Below are positions 27,187-36,168 of a stretch of 64,000 bases of DNA, piece after piece. Source of the DNA: Bacteroidota bacterium (GTDB lineage: Bacteria; Bacteroidota; Bacteroidia; Chitinophagales; UBA8649). Below the pieces are notes generated by a model. That model made no database searches. It was not told the origin of the DNA and saw nothing but the letters and a program-made list of their open reading frames with translations. The stretch covers positions 1-64,000 of the forward strand of contig PKDX01000017.1 in the NCBI GenBank assembly GCA_002862745.1. The letters are read 5' to 3'. Numbering within the stretch: position 1 is the stretch's first letter; each line of letters opens with the position of its first letter. A program made the translations under genes and the position numbers.

Positions 27187-28695
27187 ATGATTAAACAGTG
27201 CAAAAACCATGGGCTACTGCTGAGTCTTTTCTTAGTAATTGCCTCGTCTACACTTGCTCAAGTGGGAATCAATATTCAAGAGCCCGACTCTTCAGCAATT
27301 CTTCATTTGGAGTCTATTGACAGAGGATTACTGCTACCTCGTCTCGATGATGCGCAAATGAATGGTATAAACAACCCGGCAGAGGGATTGGTGTTGTACA
27401 ACACGGAGGATAGTTTGGTTGAGTATTGGAACGGAGAATGTTGGATAAAGCCTTATCAACGTACTTGCGATGATTGTGAATTCATTATGACGATTGACCA
27501 AACCCAAGCAGTAATCGATCGAGCCGTTACGGATAGCGCTTCGTTTACGCTTACTGTAGAGCAGACCAATGGTACGGATGACATCAACTTAGTTATACTA
27601 ACCTCGCTTCCCTCTGGTGTTACGTACTCGGCAGATAGCTTTGTGATTGACAGCTTTGGAACGTCGACCATTACTGTGACAGCAGACATCTTTGCTCAAC
27701 CTGGAACGTTCCCGGTTATTGTGCAGGCTGTTTGTGGACAGTTTACTCAATTTATAGCCTTTACTGTTATCGTAGAACCTTGTGAGCTCGTGCCGTTAAA
27801 TGCGAGTACAGATAACTTCTTGCTCTCGGATAATGTCAACCGCGGTCTTCCTGGAGACCCTGCTTGTATTATTGTAGATATAGCCGATGGAGTAGAAATT
27901 GGCTCAACAGATGCAGGACAACCAGCCTTTAATACGGGGAACCTTGATCTTCAGTCTCATGTTGGATTTATTCATGAAGGGTCAATTCTTGGCCGAGGTG
28001 GTAATGGAGGGGGAGTTGGTAATATTATCCAATTACAATTCGGTGAAGATGGCGAAGATGGGGGAGACGCAATCAATCTCACCACAAGGGCAACTTTTGA
28101 CCTAGGTGGGGAAATTTATGCCGGTGGTGGTGGTGGAGCTGGAGTTGGTGTGGGGCTAACCATTCCTTTAAGCCAAATTCCTATCATTAGTTTTCCTGAT
28201 CTCTTCCTAGGCTTTGGCTTTGGTGGAGGTGGTGGATCGGAGTCCGGTATTGGTGGACAGATTCCGTCAGGAGTTACCGTTATCGGTCAGCTTGATCCTG
28301 GTCAGGATGCAACGGCTTCTGTTTTTTCCATTCCTGGGGATGGCGCCAACTTTGCGGTTAATCTTGATTTACTTAATCTCTTAGGTATACCGAGCTCGAT
28401 TAATGCTGGAATAGGATCGATTAACTTTACAGCGGCTATTGGTGGCCAAATCAATGCAGGGGATGGTGGTGCCTTTGGTCAGGCTGGACAGGCGTCAAGT
28501 GCGAACGTATCTGCTACGCTAGCTGCAGAATTATGTGTGATTTTTATTGGTTGTACAGATATTTTCAACTTCAATCCTACCTTTCCAATTGGTATAGCTA
28601 ATGGAGGGCAAAGTGGTCTTGCGGTAAGAACAAACGGGAATGCGGTCAACAATCTACAGGTTCCCAATCTCTTTATTTTAGGAAACATACAATAA
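27187..28695 (+). CDS. Secreted protein with tail-fibre-like glycine-rich C-terminal region
   Basis: A 502-residue secreted protein (signal peptide ends TLAQ). Residues 25-95 form a module (VGINIQEPDSSAILHLES...GLLLPRL...YWNGECW) shared with the N-terminus of the S74 protein at 59349-62591. An Ig-like segment follows (about 100-200). The last 300 residues are glycine-rich with phrases such as HEGSILGRGGNGGG, GEIYAGGGGGAG and SGLAVRTNGNAVNN, resembling glycine-rich tips of phage tail fibres. No T9SS sorting domain is seen. Likely a surface adhesin; this is inference. Confidence 0.7.
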   Translation: MIKQCKNHGLLLSLFLVIASSTLAQVGINIQEPDSSAILHLESIDRGLLLPRLDDAQMNGINNPAEGLVLYNTEDSLVEYWNGECWIKPYQRTCDDCEFIMTIDQTQAVIDRAVTDSASFTLTVEQTNGTDDINLVILTSLPSGVTYSADSFVIDSFGTSTITVTADIFAQPGTFPVIVQAVCGQFTQFIAFTVIVEPCELVPLNASTDNFLLSDNVNRGLPGDPACIIVDIADGVEIGSTDAGQPAFNTGNLDLQSHVGFIHEGSILGRGGNGGGVGNIIQLQFGEDGEDGGDAINLTTRATFDLGGEIYAGGGGGAGVGVGLTIPLSQIPIISFPDLFLGFGFGGGGGSESGIGGQIPSGVTVIGQLDPGQDATASVFSIPGDGANFAVNLDLLNLLGIPSSINAGIGSINFTAAIGGQINAGDGGAFGQAGQASSANVSATLAAELCVIFIGCTDIFNFNPTFPIGIANGGQSGLAVRTNGNAVNNLQVPNLFILGNIQ

Positions 28696-28696
28696 C

Positions 28697-29353
28697 ATGA
28701 GAACAGTATTTACGATTTGCTTATTGCTTACAGCTGGATCCATCCTGGCACAATTTACAGGACAAATTGAATTTGATTTAGAAGGTATTAACCCAAACAC
28801 CGATGAATTAGAGTCGAGTCATTGGTCCATGCACGTTGGGCAGAAGAATTTGACCATGGAGTTGCATAATGTCGACGAAAGTGGTGGAAGCTTAATTTTC
28901 GTACCCAATACAGGTAATGGTGATTTACATCTTTACAGTACAGCAAACGGAACCGAAGTATTCTTTACCTCAAAAGGAGGTCAGCGAAGCGCTACTTCTT
29001 CATTGATGGATCGCGGTTTTCGAATGACAAAGACATCCGCAACGGATAATGTACTAGGGATAGCTTGTGATGTTTGGTCTGTAGTAAATGAAAACCTCGA
29101 AGGAGAATTTTGCATCGCTCCTTCCATAGACGTCGATTTTGCCCCATACATTGATATGTTTGTAGACAATGTTTTTATGCGTTCAATGCAAGTCAATGGG
29201 GTTAATGGTTTTCCGATGTCTTGGGAAGTCGTTGATCGATATGATAGCTCAATTTACAGAAAAGGAAATGTGACAGCGATTTCTGCTGAAGCCAAGCAAG
29301 ATTTACTTGTTCTGCCATCTCATCTAAAGTCCATTGAAACAATGATGGAATAA
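28697..29353 (+). CDS. Secreted DUF4412-like protein
   Basis: 218 residues with signal peptide (ends ILAQ). Its pattern of a beta-rich domain starting [11 protein letters not shown], followed by a segment about the protein's own salt state ([14 protein letters not shown]) and [12 protein letters not shown], resembles DUF4412 proteins of Bacteroidota, which are periplasmic or surface proteins of unknown role. It starts one base after the stop of the tail-fibre-like gene, so the two form an operon and may act together. Confidence 0.6.
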   Translation: MRTVFTICLLLTAGSILAQFTGQIEFDLEGINPNTDELESSHWSMHVGQKNLTMELHNVDESGGSLIFVPNTGNGDLHLYSTANGTEVFFTSKGGQRSATSSLMDRGFRMTKTSATDNVLGIACDVWSVVNENLEGEFCIAPSIDVDFAPYIDMFVDNVFMRSMQVNGVNGFPMSWEVVDRYDSSIYRKGNVTAISAEAKQDLLVLPSHLKSIETMME

Positions 29354-29474
29354 TATTTTCCATTCAGTTCCAAATACCATTTATTTTTTCGATATTTGCA
29401 TCCCGAAAGAAAAGTGTTTTGACTTTGAATCGGTATACCGGTTAGCAATAACCAAAACTTTAGAGGATAAAACT

Positions 29475-29729
29475 ATGGCACGATTTTGTGAACTTACTGG
29501 CAAGGGTCCTTTAGTAGGAAATCACGTTTCGCATTCGAATAGAAAGACGAAACGACGGTTTCTTCCAAACTTGCAAACAAAGAAATTCTACATCCCAGAA
29601 CTTGATCGTTGGGTTACATTACGCGTTGCAGCAAGCACGATACGTACCATCGATAAGATTGGTATCTATAAGTACCTCACGGACTTAGAGAAAAAGGGAT
29701 TGATTACGATAGTTGAAGAAAACGATTAA
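29475..29729 (+). CDS. rpmB: 50S ribosomal protein L28
   Basis: 84 residues beginning [22 protein letters not shown], the L28 signature, then a basic region. It binds 23S rRNA in the large subunit. rpmG follows after 2 bases and a DUF4295 gene after that, the standard Bacteroidota rpmB-rpmG-DUF4295-ftsY order. The 121-base gap upstream carries tttcgatatttgcatccc (about 29389), which partly resembles the Bacteroidota -7 promoter box. Confidence 0.97.
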   Translation: MARFCELTGKGPLVGNHVSHSNRKTKRRFLPNLQTKKFYIPELDRWVTLRVAASTIRTIDKIGIYKYLTDLEKKGLITIVEEND

Positions 29730-29731
29730 TC

Positions 29732-29920
29732 ATGGCGAAGAAAAGTAAAGAGGCCAGAGGCCAAGTCATTCTCGAATGCACGGAGCACAAGGCATCAGGC
29801 ATGCCTGGTACTTCGCGATACGTGACGCAAAAAAATCGCAGAAATACTCCTGATCGATTAGAGCTTAAGAAGTTCAATCCTATTCTTAAGAAGTATACGG
29901 TTCACAAGGAGATTAAATAA
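29732..29920 (+). CDS. rpmG: 50S ribosomal protein L33
   Basis: 62 residues, basic, containing [31 protein letters not shown] and [13 protein letters not shown], all typical L33. Only one cysteine is present, so this is the zinc-free (C-minus) type. It sits between rpmB and the DUF4295 gene. Confidence 0.97.
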   Translation: MAKKSKEARGQVILECTEHKASGMPGTSRYVTQKNRRNTPDRLELKKFNPILKKYTVHKEIK

Positions 29921-29944
29921 TCCATTAACTAGAAAGATAATATC

Positions 29945-30112
29945 ATGGGTAAAGTTTCGAAAAACGCCAAAACAAACCGTAAAGCACAGGAAGGTTCTAA
30001 AGACTATGTTCGTGTGATCAAGGCGGTTAAGACGAAAAAAAGTAGCAGCTACAGCTTCGCTGAAAAAATTGTTCACAAGGACAAGGTGAAGGATTTCTTG
30101 GCGAAAGACTAA
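29945..30112 (+). CDS. DUF4295 small basic protein
   Basis: A 55-residue ORF: starts MGKVSKNAKTNRK and ends KDKVKDFLAKD, with central VRVIKAVKTKKSSSYSFAEKIV. This matches DUF4295, a Bacteroidota-specific short basic protein regularly encoded after rpmG; a ribosome-linked role is suspected from position only. It is the last gene before a strong terminator. Confidence 0.9.
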   Translation: MGKVSKNAKTNRKAQEGSKDYVRVIKAVKTKKSSSYSFAEKIVHKDKVKDFLAKD

Positions 30113-30135
30113 TTAGAAAAATTACCAATTAATAC

Positions 30136-30164
30136 AAAGGGCTTTTCACAAAAGCCCTTTTTTT
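30136..30164 (+). terminator. Terminator after the ribosomal-protein operon
   Basis: Stem aaagggctttt / aaaagcccttt with a 3-base loop (cac), followed by a T run. It ends the rpmB-rpmG-DUF4295 unit and lies just before the GTG start of ftsY, so ftsY either has its own promoter or depends on read-through. Confidence 0.92.
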
Positions 30165-30179
30165 GTTCAAAGAAGCAGC

Positions 30180-31088
30180 GTGGAACGACAGAAAAAAACT
30201 GGATTTTTTAGCAAACTAAAAAGAGTTATTGCTGGCCGTAAAAAGGTCGATGATGACTTCTTAGACAACGTCGAAGAGGTATTGCTGACAAGTGACGTAG
30301 GATTGGATACTACCGTTAAGATTGTAGAAGCGATTGAGCATAATGCTGAAATGAGTCGAGCAAGTACTGAAGATGAATTGATGGCCATTGTAAAAGCTTC
30401 GGTTATGTCCATTTTTGATCACCAAGAATCTTATGACCCTAACCGTTTCCTGCCAGCCAACAGGCCCTCGCCCTATGTCCTAATGGTCGTAGGCGTAAAT
30501 GGTGTGGGAAAAACAACGACTATTGGCAAGCTCGCTTACCGGTTGCAAAAACAAGGATTATCGGTCGTACTAGGAGCAGCGGACACTTTTCGCGCGGCGG
30601 CTGTAGCTCAACTGCGTATTTGGGCTGATCGTTCAGGAGCTGATTTTGTTGAGAAAGGGCAGAATGCTGATCCGGCAAGTGTAGCCTTTGATGCAATCAA
30701 TGCGGGGAAAGCTCGTAATGCGGATGTGATTATAATTGACACGGCAGGTAGGCTTCATAATCAGGTTGGTTTGATGAATGAGTTGACTAAGATTCGCAAG
30801 GTGATGGATCGAGGAATTCCTAAAGCTCCTCATGACGTAATGCTTGTGCTTGACGCGTCTACAGGACAAAATGCCTTTGAACAGGCTAAGCAGTTTACCA
30901 AAGCTACCGATGTCTCTTGTTTAGCGCTAACGAAGATGGATGGTACAGCAAAAGGTGGTGTGGCGCTGGGAATAACCGATCAGTTTAGTATTCCTATTCG
31001 CTATATGGGATTAGGGGAAGGAGAAGAGGATTTAAAGCCTTTCGACGTCAATTATTTTATTGATTCAATGTTTAAAGAAATGCAATGA
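30180..31088 (+). CDS. ftsY: Signal recognition particle receptor FtsY, GTG start
   Basis: 302 residues, GTP-binding SRP receptor that docks ribosome-SRP complexes to the inner membrane. Visible: short basic N-terminal helix (no long acidic A domain), NG domain with P-loop GVNGVGKTTT (105-114), DTFRAAAVAQLRIW, DTAGRLHN, TKMDGTAKGG and GLGEGEEDLKPF. No ATG lies at the start; GTG 30180 gives the canonical length. pdxJ overlaps the stop by 4 bases. Confidence 0.97.
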   Translation: MERQKKTGFFSKLKRVIAGRKKVDDDFLDNVEEVLLTSDVGLDTTVKIVEAIEHNAEMSRASTEDELMAIVKASVMSIFDHQESYDPNRFLPANRPSPYVLMVVGVNGVGKTTTIGKLAYRLQKQGLSVVLGAADTFRAAAVAQLRIWADRSGADFVEKGQNADPASVAFDAINAGKARNADVIIIDTAGRLHNQVGLMNELTKIRKVMDRGIPKAPHDVMLVLDASTGQNAFEQAKQFTKATDVSCLALTKMDGTAKGGVALGITDQFSIPIRYMGLGEGEEDLKPFDVNYFIDSMFKEMQ

Positions 31089-31813
31089 CGCGCTTATCGA
31101 TTAATATCAATAAAGTGGCGCTTATGCGCAACGCTCGAGGTGGTAACCTTCCCAATGTAGAGGCCTTTGCCAAGCATCTCATGGATTTTAATGTTGATGG
31201 CATTACGGTTCATCCTAGACCAGATGCTCGCCATATTCGCTGGTCTGATATTGAAATGCTCAAACGGACGATGAGTAACTACCATGGTGAACTAAACATT
31301 GAGGGCTACCCAACTGATGATTTTATTCAATTTGTCTGTGATATCCAACCTGAGCAATGCACCCTCGTTCCCGATGCACCTGATCAGTTGACAAGCAATC
31401 ACGGATGGGACATAGCATCTCACAGAGACTTTCTTAAGCAAGTAACGTTGAAACTCCATACTTACGGCATTCGGGTAAGTTTATTTATGGATGCTGATGC
31501 TTCGAAGTATGATGGGCTCCAAGATGTAGGAGTGGACGCTGTAGAAATCTATACAGGGCCCTATGCCGAAGATTTTGCCCATGAAGGGGAAGGAGCGCTC
31601 GCCAAGCTCAGTGAAGCGGTGGACAAATTACGCAGTCTTAATCTCTCTATTCATGCTGGCCACGATTTGAACCTTCAAAACCTTGGTCCGCTAATTAAGG
31701 CCTACCCTGATATCAAAGAGGTTTCCATCGGTCAGGCATTTATCGCGGATTGCTTGTATTATGGATTGGAAAATACCCACGGTCTTTATAAACGAGCCAT
31801 TGCTATGATATGA
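31085..31813 (+). CDS. pdxJ: Pyridoxine 5'-phosphate synthase
   Basis: Condenses 1-deoxy-xylulose 5-phosphate with 3-amino-2-oxopropyl phosphate to form pyridoxine phosphate (vitamin B6). 242 residues with LSININKVALMRNARGG, ITVHPRPDARHI, QCTLVPDAPDQLTSNHGWD, and SIGQAFIADCLYYGL, all PdxJ signatures. Start overlaps ftsY by 4 bases and its end overlaps the acyltransferase by 4, a coupled ftsY-pdxJ-plsC unit. Confidence 0.97.
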   Translation: MTRLSININKVALMRNARGGNLPNVEAFAKHLMDFNVDGITVHPRPDARHIRWSDIEMLKRTMSNYHGELNIEGYPTDDFIQFVCDIQPEQCTLVPDAPDQLTSNHGWDIASHRDFLKQVTLKLHTYGIRVSLFMDADASKYDGLQDVGVDAVEIYTGPYAEDFAHEGEGALAKLSEAVDKLRSLNLSIHAGHDLNLQNLGPLIKAYPDIKEVSIGQAFIADCLYYGLENTHGLYKRAIAMI

Positions 31814-32547
31814 TGCTCTTGCGCCGCATATGGGGATACTGGGGGTTTGTCTGGTTTGGCTTCATCTGCGGTCTTGCGTTAGTCTTAATATTGCCTTTCC
31901 ATCTTTTTTGTCCTGCATCGTATGATAAGTATTTTCAGCGTTACTGGTACCAAGTATTGGGCAGATTTGTACTCTACGGTTCGGGAATCTTTGTGCGTCG
32001 TCATGGCGCTACCAACTACGAGGATAAAGCTTACATGATTTTAGCCAATCATAGGACAGCAATGGATATTCCCATCCAAGCAATTGGTATTCCAAGCGCC
32101 ATTCCCTTTAAATTTCTTGCCAAATCAAGTGTTTCAAAAATTCCTGTATTGTCCTCTATAGCGGCGCGCTGCGCTATTTTGGTTGATCGTCATTCTACAG
32201 AGAGTCGGCAAGCCGCAAAGCAAGCACTTGTCGAGGCTATTCAGGGAGGACAGTCGGTGTTGATCTATCCTGAGGGTGGCCGTAATCGCACTGCATCGCC
32301 ATTAGCTCCTTTTAAAATGGGAAGCTTAGTCTTGGCCTATGAGCATAACTTTCCTGTAGTTGTGAATACCGTAGTGGGCGCTCATCGGTTGAATCCCGTA
32401 GGGAAGTATCTTGAACTTCGACCTGGTATAGTGGATAGTCACTGGAGTGAGGTCATCGAACCCAAGCGTTACGATTCAGCGCTCGCATTTCGTCAAGGGA
32501 TTGAGGAGATGATGCTAAATATTTTAGAAGAGCAGGGGAGAAGCTAG
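31810..32547 (+). CDS. plsC: 1-acyl-sn-glycerol-3-phosphate acyltransferase (PlsC type)
   Basis: A 245-residue membrane-anchored acyltransferase that makes phosphatidic acid from lysophosphatidic acid. An N-terminal hydrophobic segment is followed by NHRTAMD (NHxxxxD catalytic box, about 79) and YPEGGRNR (about 156), the substrate-binding box, here EGGR rather than EGTR. It overlaps the end of pdxJ and its stop meets the convergent DUF4105 gene in a 4-base overlap. Confidence 0.9.
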   Translation: MMLLRRIWGYWGFVWFGFICGLALVLILPFHLFCPASYDKYFQRYWYQVLGRFVLYGSGIFVRRHGATNYEDKAYMILANHRTAMDIPIQAIGIPSAIPFKFLAKSSVSKIPVLSSIAARCAILVDRHSTESRQAAKQALVEAIQGGQSVLIYPEGGRNRTASPLAPFKMGSLVLAYEHNFPVVVNTVVGAHRLNPVGKYLELRPGIVDSHWSEVIEPKRYDSALAFRQGIEEMMLNILEEQGRS

Positions 32548-33740
32548 TTTGCGAATCGAAGAATTCGATAGCCTCGTAAACCATTGATCAATGCGATTAG
32601 GTAAACCATGGGCGCCATGTGCTGCCATCCAAATAGTCCCACAATAATCACCAAGATGGGAGACCAAAGAAGCATACTTCCAACATAACGGGCAAAGGAT
32701 GTTCTTAACAGAAAGATACCTAGGATAGCTAAGGGATTAGCCCAAAGCATGTTCAGGTTTGCATAGGTCGACCAATGCGTCGTTCCAGTCCACATAAAGA
32801 GAAAGAGGCATCCAATGACTCCGGTAACTAAAAGCCATAAAATATCAACTGCCCAAAACCACTTGCCGTAGCGGTATTCTATAAAAAACAGGCTAAGCAT
32901 GATCAGCAGTAGGAGAGAGCATGCAGTCATGGGGCCAGTCAATCCAGTAGGTTCTTCTAAAGGCGAGCCGGGATTGAGTATCCTTGTTTCTTTAACCAGC
33001 TTTGATTTTTGATCACTTGGGATATAGGTATTTTCATAGGCCTTCATCATATTATCGGGTAAAAACATTCTATCCCTGAACGTGGCATGCTGTGATGCGG
33101 AATAGCCCAAAATGATATCCGTACCAAATTGAAGCCATGGTTTTCTTTCGACAAAAGGCTCAATCAGGTCAACAAAGGATTCATTGGAGTATTTTACCTC
33201 GCTTGACACTCCCCAAGAATAGATCAGGCTGTCTGCATAGCATGTTTCGATTAAATCGCGAATTCGCGTGGCGCAGTTGTCTTTAAAGTGGTCATAGCGA
33301 TACACGCGGTTCTCAGGAAGGAGATTTACATTGATGAGGTCTAGCAGGGTATTCTTTTTTGCAATGCTTAAGTTGAGCACTTGCTCGGTTAGGCGTTGGT
33401 CGCGCTCTAGATAGTTCACCATAAAAGAATTGTAGGGTTCAATACCTAATGAGTAGGGGAGTACTCCGCGTATAAACTTGGAGACAAAGTGCTCTGTTCG
33501 ATAATCAAACATCCCATAGTTAATCACAAGGTCTTGACGAGTTGTACCATTTAATGAACGAAGTCGAAGGGCAGAGTGTCCCCATGTTCCATAGACCAGA
33601 TCCGAAGGGGCTGCAGTGATAAGAGAAACTTCAAGATCATCAAGATTATCAAAGTATTGATGGAGATCGATGTTCTGTCCATAAGAAGCAAGGTCTAAAC
33701 TCAGTAGCACATAGAATAGTATGGCAGTAAATCGTTTCAT
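32544..33740 (-). CDS. DUF4105 domain membrane protein
   Basis: 398 residues from the ATG at 33740: signal peptide (ends SYGQ), a periplasmic DUF4105 domain (about 22-200) with LVYGTWGHSALRLRS, NYGMFDYRT, and a YRYDHFKDNCATRIRD segment with conserved His and Cys, then about four hydrophobic helices at the C-terminus. The NlpC/P60-like cysteine-histidine pattern suggests a papain-fold peptidase or lipase-like enzyme, but activity is unproven. It follows the YqgE gene by 5 bases. Confidence 0.82.
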   Translation of the reverse strand: MKRFTAILFYVLLSLDLASYGQNIDLHQYFDNLDDLEVSLITAAPSDLVYGTWGHSALRLRSLNGTTRQDLVINYGMFDYRTEHFVSKFIRGVLPYSLGIEPYNSFMVNYLERDQRLTEQVLNLSIAKKNTLLDLINVNLLPENRVYRYDHFKDNCATRIRDLIETCYADSLIYSWGVSSEVKYSNESFVDLIEPFVERKPWLQFGTDIILGYSASQHATFRDRMFLPDNMMKAYENTYIPSDQKSKLVKETRILNPGSPLEEPTGLTGPMTACSLLLLIMLSLFFIEYRYGKWFWAVDILWLLVTGVIGCLFLFMWTGTTHWSTYANLNMLWANPLAILGIFLLRTSFARYVGSMLLWSPILVIIVGLFGWQHMAPMVYLIALINGLRGYRILRFAN

Positions 33741-33745
33741 TAGGC

Positions 33746-34324
33746 TCAGTTCAATGAGGGGTCTATTGGCATGTTGGCCATTGATTCGTAAGGGTCTCCC
33801 ATGGAGGCCATAATTGACTTCCACATCGCTGGAGTTGAATAGTCAAAAGGGTTTACGGCGTCCAAGTGATTGATGATCCATGAATTGTCAATGATCTCCT
33901 TCCTTAATTGGCCTGCATCCCAACCCGAATATCCCAGAAAGAGTCTGACGCAATTAGGATCAGTACTTTCCTCTTGTAAAGTCGCTAGCAATTGTTCGTG
34001 AGATCCTCCATATTGCCAGCCGTTGGCAATCGGCATAGTCCCTTCGATTAAGGGAAGATTTCTATGAATAAATAACAGGGTATCCTGAGCCACGGGACCA
34101 CCGCTATATATGGGAAAGCTATTGGGCGTTTCAATGTCTAAGATGTCGTGGAGTTGGACCTTAAGCGGCCGATTAAGGATAAATCCCATGGAACCCTCTT
34201 GTTTGTCATGAAAGCATAGCAGGCTTACGCTTCGTGCGAATTCACTATCCTTTAAAAAGGGTTCAGAGAGTAACAATGAACCCTGGTTGAGCGGTTTTCG
34301 TATTTCTTTTCTGTAGTCCCACAT
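33746..34324 (-). CDS. YqgE/AlgH family (UPF0301) protein
   Basis: 192 residues: starts MWDYRKEI then GSLLLSEPFLKDSEFARSV, GSMGFILNRPL, YSGGPVAQDTLLFIHR, FLGYSGWDAGQLRKEI and WIINHLD, the full set of UPF0301 signatures. Cytoplasmic; the molecular function is unresolved in the family. The frame extends upstream to 34387, but ATG 34324 gives the family N-terminus. Confidence 0.93.
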   Translation of the reverse strand: MWDYRKEIRKPLNQGSLLLSEPFLKDSEFARSVSLLCFHDKQEGSMGFILNRPLKVQLHDILDIETPNSFPIYSGGPVAQDTLLFIHRNLPLIEGTMPIANGWQYGGSHEQLLATLQEESTDPNCVRLFLGYSGWDAGQLRKEIIDNSWIINHLDAVNPFDYSTPAMWKSIMASMGDPYESMANMPIDPSLN

Positions 34325-34479
34325 ATTTGACCTCCAATATAATGAAGCAATCGCAAGCTGAGGTGCTTGATGGATTTTTCCACACATTTTTTAAAAAACG
34401 ACAAAAAATGATATTCAAGTCTTAAAAGAATTGCTTACCAAGTCTTAGTTTTGCTATGTTTCTCAATAGACCGAGCCCT

Positions 34480-36159
34480 ATGAAGCGAACCCTTAGAAAT
34501 ATCTTAACGCTTGTGTTGTTCAACCTTGTTGCAACACCTATGTTTGCTGCTGACGATAGCGTGTCCAATGTTATTGTTTTTTCTTCTCTTGCCTTTGTCA
34601 TTGTTCTCCTGATCTTTCTGGCGCTTATAATGGGTGATCAGTCCATTCGTATGAGCCGCTCGACGCTTGCCAAGGATGAACAAGATCTTCCTCCATCATT
34701 TATCCCTTCGAAAAAAGAGATTTTTGGAATCAATGATGATCCAATAGCAGGTGATGCTAAAGTTCACGTCTTAGACCGAGGGCACGAGATTAAACTTGAT
34801 GGGCGTGCTGATGTCACCTTGCAGCATCCAGAAATCAAGTTAGTGAGTGTCCGTCCGACAGATTATGTAGGTATGCAGCCTATTCCAAAGATGTTAGTAG
34901 CAGAAGGTGATTCAGTGAAGATCGGTCAAAAACTTTTTCATGATCGTAAGCGAGATAGCTTCTTCTTTACTTCTCCTGTAGCGGGAAAAGTAAAAGAGAT
35001 TCGCCGAGGAGCGAAGAGAGCAATTACCGATGTAATTATCGAAGTATCTAAGCGAAACTCTTATGTTGACTTTGGTAGCGGTGATCCCAAATCAATGGAT
35101 CGAGAAGGTGTGGTTGAAAAGCTTATTGAAAGTGGTCTGTGGGTAAACTTTATCGAGCGACCATTTGGTATTGTGCCTAATCGAAGTACGCAACCAGACG
35201 CTATTTATATTTCAACATTTGATACGGCGCCTTTGGCACCGGATTACAACCAGATTCTTGCGTGGCAAGGGAAAGAAGGAAGAGCCCATTTCCAAAAAGG
35301 TTTAGACGCCTTAAATGTTCTTGCCCCTGAACAAGTTCATCTTGGACTTAATGCGGGTGAGCAACCTCATGCCGCGTTCACAGAAGCTAAAAATGCTACA
35401 AAGCACTGGTTTAAGGGAATTCATCCAGCAGGGAATCCTGGCGTTCAATTGCATCATGTTCGTCCGATTGGACCAAATGATAAAGTCTGGACTCTCCGTC
35501 CAGACGATGTAATTATGATAGGCCGTTTATTTGAAACCGGCAAATTGCACGCAAAACGCATTGTGGCGCTAACTGGCGATTGTCTCTCAGATAAAGCCTA
35601 CATCGAGGTTCCTTCAGGATCTTCAATCGGTGATCTAGTTAAGGATCGATTTGATTCCTACATGGCAACTGATGATCGCGATGCTGAAGAAAAGTCGGAA
35701 ATAAGTTATCGTATGGTAAGTGGTAATGTGTTATCGGGCTTGCAAATTGAGGGTGAGGGATTCCTCCGCAATGCTGATGCGCATGTCACTGTGCTCGAAG
35801 AAGGCGATAAGCATGAGATGTTTGGATGGCTTCTGCCTTCCTACCCAAGGCCATCGATTAACCCAACGATTCCTTGGTCGTTGTTTTCCTTTATGACCTT
35901 TAAGGCCAACACCAATACCCATGGTGAGCGAAGAGCTTTCGTGGTGTCAGGCCAGTATGAATCGGTGATGCCTATGGATTTATATCCTCAGCACTTATTG
36001 AAGTCCATACTTGCAGAGGATTTTGAGAGTATTGAAGGTCTTGGAATCTACGAAGTCTTAGAAGAGGATTTAGCCTTGTGTGAATTCGTTTGCACGTCTA
36101 AGCAACCCGTACAAGAAACCCTACGTCAGGGATTGAATTTTATCATGTCCCAACGCTAA
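34480..36159 (+). CDS. nqrA: Na+-NQR subunit A with extra N-terminal membrane anchor
   Basis: NqrA is the cytoplasmic quinone-site subunit of the sodium pump. The canonical domain begins around residue 92 (HVLDRGHEIKLDG; YVGMQPIPKMLVAEGDSV; FFTSPVAGKVKEIRRG) and continues normally to the end. Ahead of it is an additional stretch: a signal-peptide-like segment (NLVATPMFA) then a hydrophobic helix (about 36-57) followed by basic residues, predicted to anchor NqrA with its domain inside. Start at 34456 is also open. Total about 559 residues against roughly 450 in the family. First gene of nqrABCDEF-apbE. Confidence 0.92.
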   Translation: MKRTLRNILTLVLFNLVATPMFAADDSVSNVIVFSSLAFVIVLLIFLALIMGDQSIRMSRSTLAKDEQDLPPSFIPSKKEIFGINDDPIAGDAKVHVLDRGHEIKLDGRADVTLQHPEIKLVSVRPTDYVGMQPIPKMLVAEGDSVKIGQKLFHDRKRDSFFFTSPVAGKVKEIRRGAKRAITDVIIEVSKRNSYVDFGSGDPKSMDREGVVEKLIESGLWVNFIERPFGIVPNRSTQPDAIYISTFDTAPLAPDYNQILAWQGKEGRAHFQKGLDALNVLAPEQVHLGLNAGEQPHAAFTEAKNATKHWFKGIHPAGNPGVQLHHVRPIGPNDKVWTLRPDDVIMIGRLFETGKLHAKRIVALTGDCLSDKAYIEVPSGSSIGDLVKDRFDSYMATDDRDAEEKSEISYRMVSGNVLSGLQIEGEGFLRNADAHVTVLEEGDKHEMFGWLLPSYPRPSINPTIPWSLFSFMTFKANTNTHGERRAFVVSGQYESVMPMDLYPQHLLKSILAEDFESIEGLGIYEVLEEDLALCEFVCTSKQPVQETLRQGLNFIMSQR

Positions 36160-36168
36160 TAAGAGATT

